This document shows positions 41,829 to 50,085 of a stretch of DNA of 64,000 nt, one piece after another (the stretch's first letter is position 1; the number at the start of each line of letters is the position of its first letter). The stretch comes from Actinomycetes bacterium. GTDB taxonomy: Bacteria > Actinomycetota > Acidimicrobiia > Acidimicrobiales > Palsa-688. The stretch covers positions 62,001 to 126,000 of the forward strand of contig JAKBAM010000001.1 in NCBI GenBank assembly GCA_021809105.1, given 5' to 3'. The notes under the pieces were generated by a model. The model worked only from the letters and a program-made list of their open reading frames with translations, searched no databases and had not been told where the DNA came from. A program made the position numbers and the translations under genes.

Positions 41829-43172
41829 TCAGGGGTCGGACCCGTCGCCGCCCGGCGCCGAAGGACCCCATTGCGTGTCGCCTTGGCGCTTGACCCTCAG
41901 CCCGCCGGGACCGATCAGGGCGGCGGACGCGACGCTGTCGACCCCGAAGCGGCGGCGCACTTCGTGAATGGCGTCGGCGGCGGCGGCCCAGCCAGCTGCC
42001 CGACGCGAAGCGGGCCCCTCGACCGGCACCAGGGCGCCTGCCCGGTCATCGGACGTCGCAGAAGGAGTCTCGCCGAAGCCCAGGCACAGCTGCTCGACCC
42101 GGCCAGCTCCCGCCGGTGCCAGCCCCGATACCGACACACCGAGGAGGCGCACACCAGGACTGACGTCGAGCGCATCGAGCAACGACCCGGCCGCCCGGGC
42201 GATGTCTCGGGAGGCGTCGAGGCCCTGTGCGACGGTCCGGCTGCGGGTGACGGTGCGGAAGTCCCCGTAGCGCACCTTCAACGTGATGGTACGCCCGGCG
42301 GACCCCGCATCTCGCAGCCGGGTCGCCACCGCGTCGGACATGCGCATGACCTCGGCGTGCAGCGCTGCGGGGTCGAAGCGATCAGTGGCGTAGGTCTCCT
42401 CGTGGCCCACCGACTTCGACGCACGATTGGGCACGACCTGCCGGTCGTCGATTGCATGGGCCAACTGGTGGAGGTGGCGTCCATGGGTCCGGCCGACAGC
42501 TGCCTCCAAACTGGCCAAGGGCACCGAAGCGAGCGATCCCACCGTGGTCAGCCCGAGAGATCGCAGGCGAGCGGAGGTAGCGGGACCAACGCCCCAGAGC
42601 GCCTCGATCGGCAGCGGTCCGAGGAACTGCGTCTCCTGGCCCTCGGCCACCACCACGACTCCTCTGCCCGGTCGGATGCCCCCACTGGTGGCCTCGGGCT
42701 TGGCCGCCTCCGATGCCAGCTTGGCTAGGAACTTCGAGCGGGCCACCCCCACCGAGCAGCCCAGCCCCAGGTCGGCACCGATCCGGGAGCGCAGGTCGGC
42801 AGCGATCCGAGGAGCGGGGCCGAGCAGCATCTCAGCGCCCCCGACATCCAGGAAGGCCTCGTCCAGCGCTATGCCCTCCACCAACGGCGTGACGTCGGAG
42901 AAGATGGCGTGCAAGCGGGCGCTGACCTCCCGGTAGCGGTCGAAGCGCCCGGGCAGGAAGGTGGCGCCGGGACACAGCGCGCGGGCCCGGGCCGACGGCA
43001 TGGCGGATCGGATCCCGTAGACCCGAGCCTCGTAGCTACACGCCGCGACCACGCCACGCGACCCGGCGCCGCCGACGATGACAGGACGTCCAGACAGGCG
43101 CGGGTCGTCCAGCACCTCGACCGCCGCATAGAACGCGTCCATGTCGACGTGGAGGATCGTGGGCCGGGCCAC
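41829..43172 (-). CDS. dinB: DNA polymerase IV (Y-family, error-prone)
   Basis: 447 residues from GTG 43172. Active-site motifs: LHVDMDAFYAAVEVLDDP (metal Asp pair), YREVSARLHAIFSDVTPLVE, and ALDEAFLDVGG with the Asp-Glu pair. The helix-hairpin-helix thumb includes PIEALWGVGPATSARLRSLG, and the little finger follows. Pol IV bypasses DNA lesions and can be SOS-induced. No GAAC-N4-GTTC box is evident just upstream, so LexA control is not supported here. The C-terminal beta-clamp motif is not obvious. A longer upstream frame is not needed. Confidence 0.92.
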   Translation of the reverse strand: MARPTILHVDMDAFYAAVEVLDDPRLSGRPVIVGGAGSRGVVAACSYEARVYGIRSAMPSARARALCPGATFLPGRFDRYREVSARLHAIFSDVTPLVEGIALDEAFLDVGGAEMLLGPAPRIAADLRSRIGADLGLGCSVGVARSKFLAKLASEAAKPEATSGGIRPGRGVVVVAEGQETQFLGPLPIEALWGVGPATSARLRSLGLTTVGSLASVPLASLEAAVGRTHGRHLHQLAHAIDDRQVVPNRASKSVGHEETYATDRFDPAALHAEVMRMSDAVATRLRDAGSAGRTITLKVRYGDFRTVTRSRTVAQGLDASRDIARAAGSLLDALDVSPGVRLLGVSVSGLAPAGAGRVEQLCLGFGETPSATSDDRAGALVPVEGPASRRAAGWAAAADAIHEVRRRFGVDSVASAALIGPGGLRVKRQGDTQWGPSAPGGDGSDP

Positions 43173-43296
43173 CGCGTAAGTGTGCCAGAAACGTGCGACG
43201 ACGCTGACGCCGAGAGGGCACGGCCTGGCTCCCTCGACCAGCCTTGCCGTGCGCTTGGCTGCGTGCTCCCCATGACCCAAGGCGCCGTCATGCCCG

Positions 43297-45633
43297 TCAG
43301 CGAAGCACCTCCTGCAGATCGTCCCATTCGCCCTTCGGTATTCCCAGGATGCTCCCGAGCACATAATCCCTGTCCTGGCCCATGAGAGGTCCGTGATGGA
43401 TCTCGATGTCCAGGTCAGTGAACAGCCACGGCTGGCGCATGACGCGGGTCCGCCCGATCTCGGGATGGTCCATGTCAACGAAGACCCCGCGCGCCATGAG
43501 GTGAGGGTCAGTAGCCAACGATCGGTTGGTCATGACCGCCATCGCGGGCACGCCAGCCACCTGCAGCGCGTCGGCAGCCGCCTGCGAAGGGTGCTGCCTC
43601 GTCCAGGCACTGATCACCTCGTCGATCTCGGGTCGGGCCCCTCGCCGGACGGCGGCGTTTGGATACACCAACGCCCATTCCTCCCGCCCGAGCACCGCGC
43701 ACAACGACACCCAGTCGGCATCTTCAGCAACAACAATCGCCACCCAATCGTCGTCCCCTGAGGCGGGATAGACGCCGTGCGGGGCCAGCTCGCGATGCTC
43801 GTTACCGATACGGATCTGCCACGGGACGTTGAGCTGGTGGGCCAGAATCGCATCCGGCGAGCTGGCGGCGACGACTTCTCGCGACGCCAGGTCGATGTGC
43901 TGCCCCTCGCCGGTTCGGGCTCGGTGCAGGAGGGCGGCAAGCACCGCTACCGCCAATGCGTTGCCGCTGCGGTAGTCCGTCGACTCGCCAATCTCCGTGG
44001 GTGGTCCGTCGACGTATCCGGTTTGCTCCGACAGGCCACCGGTCGCTCCGAAGATGCTGGCCAACCCCGCGGCCATCGCCTCTGGCCCCGTGGCACCATT
44101 CGCAGAGGAGGATGCGACAATCAGGGCGGGCCGCTTCGCCTGCAGGCTCTGGGCGTCGAGACCGAACTTCGCCATTACTCCTGGGCGGAAGTTGTCGATG
44201 ACTACGTCTGCCCACTCCGCCAGCCGGTGGGCGAGGGCCCGACCTTCGGGTCGGGTCAGGTCGACCTGGAAGGAGCGCTTGTTCAGGTTGATCTCGTTGA
44301 AGTTAGGGGAACGATTGACCCCCCCGTAGTCCGCCAGGAACCCCCTGCGGGCTGGGTCTGGTCGCCTGGTCGACTCAACTTTCACAACCTCTGCCCCTAG
44401 GAGAGCGAGCAGACAAGTGGCATAAGGACCTGCCGCCGCCCACGTGAAATCGAGGATCCGTACTCCCTCCAAGCCGCGCCCGGACCGACCTCGGGGCTTT
44501 TCACCGGCCTCACGGGTGAAGCCCGTCGAGCTTCCCAAGGCGGGGCTGGACGTGATCTCCACGGGCGTCGCGGAGAGGCGGTAGGGCGGTCCCGGAACGA
44601 ACATCCTGCCTCCCCTCCCGTCGTCGATCTCGCGGAAGAATTCCCGGTGGGCCAGCTGTTCGGAGGCGAGGAGGTCCGCCGGCGTGGCGTATGCTCCGAC
44701 CGCGCAACCGAGCGGCATCATGGTGCGGACGACGGCATCCTTGGCCCTCTTGGCGCACCATGCATGAAGCGCCGCAGCTGCCATTTCACTGTTCTCCGCG
44801 CGGCCGGTCTCCGACACGATCCGCGGGTCAGCCAGCTCCCCAGCGTCGGGCGACATCGCCAAGGCATCCCACTGACCAGGGGTGAGGCCGACGACCTGCA
44901 CCCATCCGTCGCGGCACTGGACCATTCCCATGAACCCGTACCGGTTGCCCTCGCGTCGCAACGGAACTCCGTCGTTGTTGAACCGACTGAGACGCGTGCG
45001 GTTCAGGGTCAGCTCTGACTCCTGGATGGATACATCGACGTGGGTCCCCCTCCCGGTACGAAGGCGGTCATACATGGCGGCGAGCGCTGCCACCGCCGCG
45101 TTCCACCCAGCGTCGTACTCCGCCAGATCCGAGCCGATCTGGATCGGAGGCCGCTCGGGGAAGAGCCGCCATCCCTGCCCGCTAGGAAGGATCGACCCCT
45201 CACCGGCGGAGTGAAAAGCGACTAGGTGCGGACCACGGTAGGACGCGTATGGTCCTGTCAGACCGAACGGAGTGACGAGAACCACCGTCGTAGCGCCGTC
45301 AAGCTCTCCTACCGCCATCCCCCGGCGCCAGTCAACGTCGTCCGAGACGATGACATCGCAGCCGGCCACCAAGTCGCGGAGCGCATCTGCGCCCCTCGGG
45401 CCCTCGTCAACCACCACGCTGGCCTTGCCAGTATTCAGGTAAAGGAACCGGCCGCCGGGTTCCTCGGCCGACGCGCTCGCTCGCCTGGGCCCCGACCGCC
45501 GGGAAGGATGTCCTTCCGGAGGTTCCACCTTGACGACCTCGGCGCCCAGATCTCCCAACACCTTCGCGCAGAACGACGCCGCGAGCCCGTTGGCGATCTC
45601 GAGCACCCGCCACCCGGACAATGCCCCGCTCAC
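43297..45633 (-). CDS. Double-domain type III CoA-transferase (CaiB/BaiF)
   Basis: 778 residues made of two CaiB/BaiF domains in tandem (about 5-390 and 415-775). Each starts with the family block: ALSGWRVLEIANGLAASFCA and LEGVRILDFTWAAAGPYATC. Each has the GAEVVKVE strand. By eye the catalytic Asp of the family aligns with Asp in ESTDYRSGN of the second half, but with Glu172 in the first half. The enzyme should move CoA between carboxylic acids and acyl-CoAs. Substrate unknown; steroid, terpene or aromatic acids are typical for actinobacteria. GTG 45633 has GAGG upstream. It lies next to a divergent TetR gene and has a partner at 53014-55494. Confidence 0.85.
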   Translation of the reverse strand: MSGALSGWRVLEIANGLAASFCAKVLGDLGAEVVKVEPPEGHPSRRSGPRRASASAEEPGGRFLYLNTGKASVVVDEGPRGADALRDLVAGCDVIVSDDVDWRRGMAVGELDGATTVVLVTPFGLTGPYASYRGPHLVAFHSAGEGSILPSGQGWRLFPERPPIQIGSDLAEYDAGWNAAVAALAAMYDRLRTGRGTHVDVSIQESELTLNRTRLSRFNNDGVPLRREGNRYGFMGMVQCRDGWVQVVGLTPGQWDALAMSPDAGELADPRIVSETGRAENSEMAAAALHAWCAKRAKDAVVRTMMPLGCAVGAYATPADLLASEQLAHREFFREIDDGRGGRMFVPGPPYRLSATPVEITSSPALGSSTGFTREAGEKPRGRSGRGLEGVRILDFTWAAAGPYATCLLALLGAEVVKVESTRRPDPARRGFLADYGGVNRSPNFNEINLNKRSFQVDLTRPEGRALAHRLAEWADVVIDNFRPGVMAKFGLDAQSLQAKRPALIVASSSANGATGPEAMAAGLASIFGATGGLSEQTGYVDGPPTEIGESTDYRSGNALAVAVLAALLHRARTGEGQHIDLASREVVAASSPDAILAHQLNVPWQIRIGNEHRELAPHGVYPASGDDDWVAIVVAEDADWVSLCAVLGREEWALVYPNAAVRRGARPEIDEVISAWTRQHPSQAAADALQVAGVPAMAVMTNRSLATDPHLMARGVFVDMDHPEIGRTRVMRQPWLFTDLDIEIHHGPLMGQDRDYVLGSILGIPKGEWDDLQEVLR

Positions 45634-45664
45634 AGCCCCGTTGTCCTCACGCACCGGACGCGGC

Positions 45665-45919
45665 TCATCCGTGCCAATGCCAGCCCGTCGTCGGGCTCGA
45701 CCAGCCGCGCTCGTGCAGGTACAGCAGGTGCGCTCCTGAGGTGTACGGGCCCGCATTGTTCGCCACGATCCTGCGCACGCGGGGGCTGACCCGCTCCACC
45801 TCGCCGGGGCGGCCGGCAGGCTCCTCAACGAACGCGATGGTGCTCAGGTGTTGCCTGCCGGCCATAAGGGCGGAAGGCCCGTCACCCGGAACGGACCCGT
45901 CGCCTCGTGGGAATGACAT
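45665..45919 (-). pseudogene. N-terminal remnant of a metallo-beta-lactamase-fold hydrolase
   Basis: An 84-codon frame starting ATG 45919, with GGGGAGAG upstream. The second half, EVERVSPRVRRIVANNAGPY then TSGAHLLYLHERG, matches the very start of LACTB2-type metallo-beta-lactamase proteins (usually VSPLVRRI-AxNPGPxTxxGTNTYLVG). The frame then ends without the HxHxDH zinc motif or any of the catalytic domain. The rest seems to have been deleted, leaving the promoter-proximal fragment 31 bases from the CoA-transferase gene. It could still be translated as a short peptide. Confidence 0.45.
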
Positions 45920-45946
45920 GACTTCTCTCCCCGCCCTGGTCGACCA

Positions 45947-45983
45947 GCAAGCGTACCAGTCCGATGTCTGTTTGCAAGCGTAC
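45947..45983. repeat. Direct repeat GCAAGCGTAC before the TetR gene
   Basis: GCAAGCGTAC occurs at 45947-45956 and again at 45974-45983, a 27-base period. The second copy is part of the shared operator-like element. The first may be a second half-site facing the divergent CoA-transferase transcript; its reverse strand gives TACGCT, a possible -10. Confidence 0.4.
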
Positions 45984-45997
45984 TCTCAAAGTGGGCA
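45971..45997 (+). promoter_or_regulatory. Shared operator/promoter element, copy 1 (TetR side)
   Basis: TTTGCAAGCGTACTCTCAAA followed by GTGGGCA. The first 20 bases are an imperfect dyad (TTTG-N12-CAAA) containing TACTCT, a possible -10. A GTG that can start the TetR frame follows at once. A copy with 22 of 27 matching bases lies before the thiolase/CoA-transferase operon (55488-55514, opposite strand). TetR autoregulation and co-regulation are the likely meaning. Confidence 0.6.
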
Positions 45998-46653
45998 CCG
46001 GGACCGCCGGCGTAATCAGTAACATCTCGCAGGTGGAGTCGACGTCGCCACCAGTTGTCGGCCGACCGCGGCGATTTGACGACGATACGGAGCGCCGGCT
46101 CCTCGTCGAGGCCGCCATCCGGGTTCTGGAGCGCAATGCCTATTCCGACATTGCGGTTGGTGATGTCCTGGCAGAAGCCGGTCTCTCCACCCGCTCCTTC
46201 TACCGCCATTTTGATTCGAAGGAGGCGCTACTCGAGACCTTCTTGCTTCTCGAAGGGGAGTCGGTCGGCCGCTCGCTAGGGCGTGCTGTGGCTTGTGCGG
46301 AAGGGCCCGTCGCCGCCGTCGAGGCGTGGCTGGAACGATTCCTCGACGTATTCTACGAGCCACGAAGGGCGAAACGGGCAGCCCTGTTGGCCGCCGCCGC
46401 ATCCCGCGCGTCTGGTCCGAGCGCCGAGATGGTGGCCCGGTTGCGGCAGATCGCATGCCGTCCTCTCGTCGACGCACTGCGCGCCGGACATGCCGCCGGC
46501 GTGCTGTACTCGCCCAGACCTGAGGCCGACGCCTACAGCATTCACGCCCTGGTCACCGCCAGCAATGGCGCAAGCGACTCATGCGCGACGGAGCGGGGCG
46601 AAGCCAGGGCTCACGTCGTTCGCTTCGCGTGGCCGGCACTCCGCCTCGTGTAG
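45991..46653 (+). CDS. TetR family transcriptional regulator
   Basis: 220 residues from GTG 45991. The N-terminal helix-turn-helix (about 40-85) has LLVEAAIRVLERNAYSDIAV, DVLAEAGLSTRSFYRHFDSK and EALLETFLLL, a classic TetR pattern; the C-terminal domain is all-helical and would bind a ligand, often an acyl-CoA. Alternative starts are ATG 45964 and GTG 46033, the latter nearest to the conserved domain. It is divergent from the double CoA-transferase gene and is probably its regulator. A dyad element lies exactly at its 5' end. Confidence 0.88.
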   Translation: MGTGTAGVISNISQVESTSPPVVGRPRRFDDDTERRLLVEAAIRVLERNAYSDIAVGDVLAEAGLSTRSFYRHFDSKEALLETFLLLEGESVGRSLGRAVACAEGPVAAVEAWLERFLDVFYEPRRAKRAALLAAAASRASGPSAEMVARLRQIACRPLVDALRAGHAAGVLYSPRPEADAYSIHALVTASNGASDSCATERGEARAHVVRFAWPALRLV

Positions 46654-46668
46654 CGAGCCCAGATCGCG

Positions 46669-47376
46669 TCAGGCCAGGACCAGGCGCCGAAAACTCTCGG
46701 CGTGGCGCACGCCCGCTTCGCGTCCGGCCTCCTCGGCTCGGAGCCCGACCACACTTCGCAGCCACTCCCCAGGTTCGCCGGTCTGACTGATATGGCATCC
46801 AACTGCCTCGGCCTTCCGGTCGACGGTCCCCGATATGTCGACCCACACATCCGGCTGCAAGGTGCCTGAGAGCCACAGCGCCCTCACTGCGTGGGCTGGC
46901 CCGAGATCGGGAAAGTAGTGCGGGTTGGCAGCGGCCGGTGCCACCGCATCCAGCACAGCCCACCCGACCGCACGATGATCGCGGTGGTTTACATAGCTGG
47001 CCCCGAAGAACACCGCAGTCGGGTCCGGGCCAACCACTACGTCCGGTCGCACTGTCCTCACCAGCTCCACCAGGCGTCCCCGCAACGCCAGCCCGTCGTC
47101 GAGGTCCCCGTCGGGGTACCCCAGAAGGTGGTGGGCGGAGACACCCAGGATCTCCCCGGCGGCGAATACCTCCTGCCGCCGCCTCCGCACCAGCTCAACC
47201 GGATCGGTGGCCGGATCGGTAGATCCCTTGTCACCGTCAGCGCAGATGCAGACCTCGACTCTGGCGCCCGCCAACGCCCAGGCTGCCAGCGTCCCTCCCG
47301 CCGATACGTCCGGATCGTCGGGATGGGCGTATATCGCCAGCACCTTCGTCGGGACGGCGTGCTCTACCGAAGGCAT
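46669..47376 (-). CDS. PIG-L family deacetylase (LmbE/MshB-like)
   Basis: 235 residues. The zinc motif AHPDDPDVSAGG (His18, Asp20, Asp21) and the later NHRDHRAVGWAVLDAV are the family signatures. The usual AHPDDE is AHPDDP here, with an acidic residue one place later. PIG-L enzymes deacetylate N-acetylglucosamine conjugates; MshB in mycothiol biosynthesis is the known actinobacterial example. The lack of mycothiol genes nearby leaves the substrate open. A TACCAT element 6 bases before the ATG suggests a leaderless message. Its gene is divergent from the inositol monophosphatase-like gene, which is compatible with an inositol-sugar substrate. Confidence 0.82.
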   Translation of the reverse strand: MPSVEHAVPTKVLAIYAHPDDPDVSAGGTLAAWALAGARVEVCICADGDKGSTDPATDPVELVRRRRQEVFAAGEILGVSAHHLLGYPDGDLDDGLALRGRLVELVRTVRPDVVVGPDPTAVFFGASYVNHRDHRAVGWAVLDAVAPAAANPHYFPDLGPAHAVRALWLSGTLQPDVWVDISGTVDRKAEAVGCHISQTGEPGEWLRSVVGLRAEEAGREAGVRHAESFRRLVLA

Positions 47377-47382
47377 CGACCG

Positions 47383-47388
47383 ATGGTA
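47383..47388 (-). promoter_or_regulatory. Candidate -10 element of the PIG-L gene (leaderless start)
   Basis: TACCAT on the minus strand, 6 bases before ATG 47376. The same hexamer and spacing precede the Rrf2 gene. Confidence 0.4.
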
Positions 47389-47451
47389 GGCCGCGTTCGT
47401 CGATCGTAGGTCCGCTCCCGTCGAGCGCCGGCGGCCCCGGCTCCAGCGCGC

Positions 47452-48354
47452 GTGCAGATGCTTGTCGACTACAACAGTGCGGTGGCTCCTTCCCAGCCCC
47501 TGACCGACGTAACCCGGCTGATGGGGGCCGGCCCGGACGGTGGTGACCCGCTCCTGGACGAGTTGGGCGCAGTGGCCTTGGAGACTGCCGGCGCCGCGGC
47601 GGCCATACTGGCCTCCTCCGTAGGCCGCGAGCGCGAGCAGGTCTCCACCAAGTCCTCGAGCACCGACATGGTCTCCGAGGTCGACCGTGCTGCCGAAGCA
47701 ATCGTGTCATCGATCCTCAGCCGTCGCCGGCCCCACGACGGGCTGCTCGCCGAGGAAGGCACCAGCAGGGAGGGATCCAGCGGGGTCAGGTGGGTCGTCG
47801 ACCCTCTGGACGGCACCACCAACTTCCTCTTCGGAATCCCGCAGTTCGCGGTGTCCGTAGCCGCCGAGATCGACGGTCAGCCGGTGGTGGGCGTGGTCGT
47901 CGATCCATCCCGCAACGAGACGTGGGCCGCAGCGACCGACCGGCCGGCCCGCTGCAACGGCGTCCCTTGCCATGTCGCGGCCGACCGCTCGACGCTGCCG
48001 ACCGCGCTGGTCTCGACCGGCTTCGGCTACGCCCCAGCTCGCCGGGCGTGGCAGGCCGATGTTGCCTCCAGGGTGATACCCAGAGTGCGGGATCTGCGCC
48101 GCTTCGGGGCTGCCGCCCTGGACCTGTGCTGGGTAGCCGCCGGGAGGATAGACGCACACTACGAGTGGGGCCTCAACCCGTGGGACCTCTCCGCCGGCCG
48201 GGTGATCTGCCAGCAGGCCGGTGGCCGGGTCGAGATCCTGGAGGGCCGCATGATCGTGGCGACGGCGCCCGATCTATTCGACCCGCTGGTCGCCCTGCTC
48301 GATGAGGCAGGGGCCTTGAGGCCCCCGCCGGGCGACGAGCCCGCGCACTGGTAG
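47452..48354 (+). CDS. Inositol monophosphatase family protein
   Basis: Up to 300 residues. The metal-binding motifs are EEG (GLLAEEGTS), WVVDPLDGTTNFLFGIPQFA (the D-P-x-D-G-T signature) and NPWDLSAGRVICQQAGG near the C-terminus. The family removes phosphate from myo-inositol 1-phosphate, histidinol phosphate, fructose 1,6-bisphosphate or related compounds in a Mg-dependent way. The exact substrate cannot be read; the neighbour PIG-L deacetylase makes an inositol role plausible. Starts at GTG 47452, ATG 47458 or ATG 47521 are possible; none has a good ribosome site. It is convergent with the phosphofructokinase gene. Confidence 0.85.
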   Translation: MQMLVDYNSAVAPSQPLTDVTRLMGAGPDGGDPLLDELGAVALETAGAAAAILASSVGREREQVSTKSSSTDMVSEVDRAAEAIVSSILSRRRPHDGLLAEEGTSREGSSGVRWVVDPLDGTTNFLFGIPQFAVSVAAEIDGQPVVGVVVDPSRNETWAAATDRPARCNGVPCHVAADRSTLPTALVSTGFGYAPARRAWQADVASRVIPRVRDLRRFGAAALDLCWVAAGRIDAHYEWGLNPWDLSAGRVICQQAGGRVEILEGRMIVATAPDLFDPLVALLDEAGALRPPPGDEPAHW

Positions 48355-48381
48355 GACGCGGCCGATACTCCCCGGCGTCCC

Positions 48382-49413
48382 TCAGGCGAAGAAAGCTGCC
48401 CCTACGCCATGGAGCAGCAACGGGTCGACGGTCTTCAAGCGGGCTAGGGCATCGGCTAGGGGCACTCGGACGATCTCGCCCGCCCGGAGGGCAACCATCT
48501 GGTCGAACCCCCCATGGTGGACGGTGTCGATTGCGGCAATCCCGAACCGGGTGGCCAGCACCCGGTCGAAAGCAGTCGGGGTCCCACCCCGCTGGATGTG
48601 ACCCAAGATCGTGACCCTGGTCTCGAAGCCGGTGCGGGCCTCGATCTCGGGCGCGATGCTGGTGGCGATCCCTCCCAGCCTCGGATGGCCGAACTGGTCG
48701 ACGCCGGCCGCCGCCACTTGCAAGGTTCCCTCCTTCGGGATCGCGCCTTCTGACACGACGACTATCGAAGCGAAGCGGCCCTTGGCGTGGCGGGCCACCA
48801 GCGAACGGCAGATCTCGTCGATGTCGAACGGCTCCTCCGGGACCAAGATCTCGGCCGCGCCCCCGGCGATACCCGCATATGTAGCGATCCACCCGGCGTG
48901 GCGCCCCATCACCTCGCACACGATCACCCGGTCGTGGGATTCCGCCGTCGTGTGGAGCCGGTCGATGGCGTCGGTGGCGATCTGCACCGCAGTGTGGAAC
49001 CCGAAAGTGACCTCGGTGGCAGATAGATCGTTGTCGATGGTCTTCGGCACGCCAACGATTCCCACTCCCGAGCCTACGAGGCGGTGGGCGACCCCTAAGG
49101 TGTCCTCACCGCCGATCACCACGAGGGCGTCGAGCTCGTGGGTCGCAAGGGTGGTGATGGCCCGCTCCTCCCCTCGTTCGAGCTTGTAGGGGTTGGTGCG
49201 CGAGGTCCCCAGGACCGTCCCACCCCTGGGGAGCAAGCCCCGGCAACGCTCGACGTCGAGCACCGTGGTCCGGTCCTCCACCACCCCTCGCCAGCCGTCG
49301 AGGAATCCGATGAACTCGTCTCCGAAGTGCACCTCACCTTTGCGGACCACCGCTCGTATCACGGCGTTGAGGCCGGGACAGTCTCCCCCACCAGTCAGGA
49401 CGCCGACGCGCAT
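48382..49413 (-). CDS. 6-phosphofructokinase, residues of the PPi-dependent type
   Basis: 343 residues. GVLTGGGDCPGLNAVIR is the N-terminal phosphate loop, and PKTIDNDLSATEVTFGFHTA contains the catalytic Asp. At the two positions that decide phosphoryl donor in this family, the sequence has Asp104 (GGEDT) and Lys124 (PKTIDND). ATP enzymes of E. coli type have Gly at both places; PPi-dependent enzymes, such as that of Amycolatopsis methanolica, have Asp and Lys. So a reversible PPi-phosphofructokinase is predicted. GGAGG lies about eight bases before the ATG. Fructose 6-phosphate is the acceptor. Confidence 0.9.
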   Translation of the reverse strand: MRVGVLTGGGDCPGLNAVIRAVVRKGEVHFGDEFIGFLDGWRGVVEDRTTVLDVERCRGLLPRGGTVLGTSRTNPYKLERGEERAITTLATHELDALVVIGGEDTLGVAHRLVGSGVGIVGVPKTIDNDLSATEVTFGFHTAVQIATDAIDRLHTTAESHDRVIVCEVMGRHAGWIATYAGIAGGAAEILVPEEPFDIDEICRSLVARHAKGRFASIVVVSEGAIPKEGTLQVAAAGVDQFGHPRLGGIATSIAPEIEARTGFETRVTILGHIQRGGTPTAFDRVLATRFGIAAIDTVHHGGFDQMVALRAGEIVRVPLADALARLKTVDPLLLHGVGAAFFA

Positions 49414-49492
49414 GTGCTCCCCTCCTGCTTACTTACCGTTGCCCGCCGTACCCTAGCGACGAGCGGCTGGCGCCAAGCGCCTCCGATACTGC

Positions 49493-49993
49493 CTACATGC
49501 CCTGAACAGACCCTATATCACCCCCGCCGGGTGGCTTCGGCCTGGTGGCTTTGCTCAGCAACCCCGCCTCTCTCCGGAAGTCGTTGGCATCGGCGAAGCC
49601 CTTGTAGACGCTGGCGAAGCGGAGGTAGGCGACCTCATCGGCCGACCGCAGCCCGTCGAGCACGGCTCGTCCCACCCGTTCACTGGTGACCTCGGTCCCC
49701 TCCATGCGCACCCGCTCTTCTACTTCGAGCGCCATCAGCTCCATGCGGGACGGATCGATCGGCCGGTTCTTGGCCGCGGAGCGGATGCCCACCACAACCT
49801 TGGCCCTGTCGAACGCCTCGCGCGCGCCTGACCGCTTGACCACCATGAGCCCAACCTCCTCGAGGCGCTCGTAGGTGGTGAACCGACGCCCACACGCCAG
49901 GCATTCACGTCTACGGCGGATGGCTGCGCCATCCTCGGCCGTGCGCGAGTCGACCACCTTGTCCTCTTGATCTGAACAATGTGGGCAGCGCAC
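49493..49993 (-). CDS. nrdR: Transcriptional repressor NrdR
   Basis: 166 residues from GTG 49993, read MRCPHCSDQEDKVVDSRTAE, which matches the NrdR N-terminus. The zinc ribbon CPHC ... CLAC is followed by RRFTTYERLE and the ATP-cone domain (about 50-140). NrdR senses ATP/dATP and represses ribonucleotide reductase genes, which are not in this window. TAGGGT seven bases before the GTG suggests a leaderless mRNA; ATG 49996, one codon earlier, is an alternative. In mycobacteria nrdR, a LysM gene and lexA are adjacent; here a 5.5-kb operon separates them. Confidence 0.94.
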   Translation of the reverse strand: MRCPHCSDQEDKVVDSRTAEDGAAIRRRRECLACGRRFTTYERLEEVGLMVVKRSGAREAFDRAKVVVGIRSAAKNRPIDPSRMELMALEVEERVRMEGTEVTSERVGRAVLDGLRSADEVAYLRFASVYKGFADANDFRREAGLLSKATRPKPPGGGDIGSVQGM

Positions 49994-50000
49994 CATCGCA

Positions 50001-50006
50001 ACCCTA
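50001..50006 (-). promoter_or_regulatory. Candidate -10 element of nrdR (leaderless start)
   Basis: TAGGGT on the minus strand, 7 bases before GTG 49993. This spacing selects the GTG rather than the preceding ATG as the first codon of a leaderless message. Confidence 0.4.
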
Positions 50007-50085
50007 ACCGGGCGGTCACTCCGAGGTTGGCCTCCAGCCACGTGGTCGCCATGCGATCTTGGTCCGGACGCGGTCGGATCGCCGG

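Noticed and set aside
43173-43296. SOS box before dinB
   Set aside because: No GAAC-N4-GTTC or one-mismatch form is visible between the CoA-transferase stop and the dinB start.
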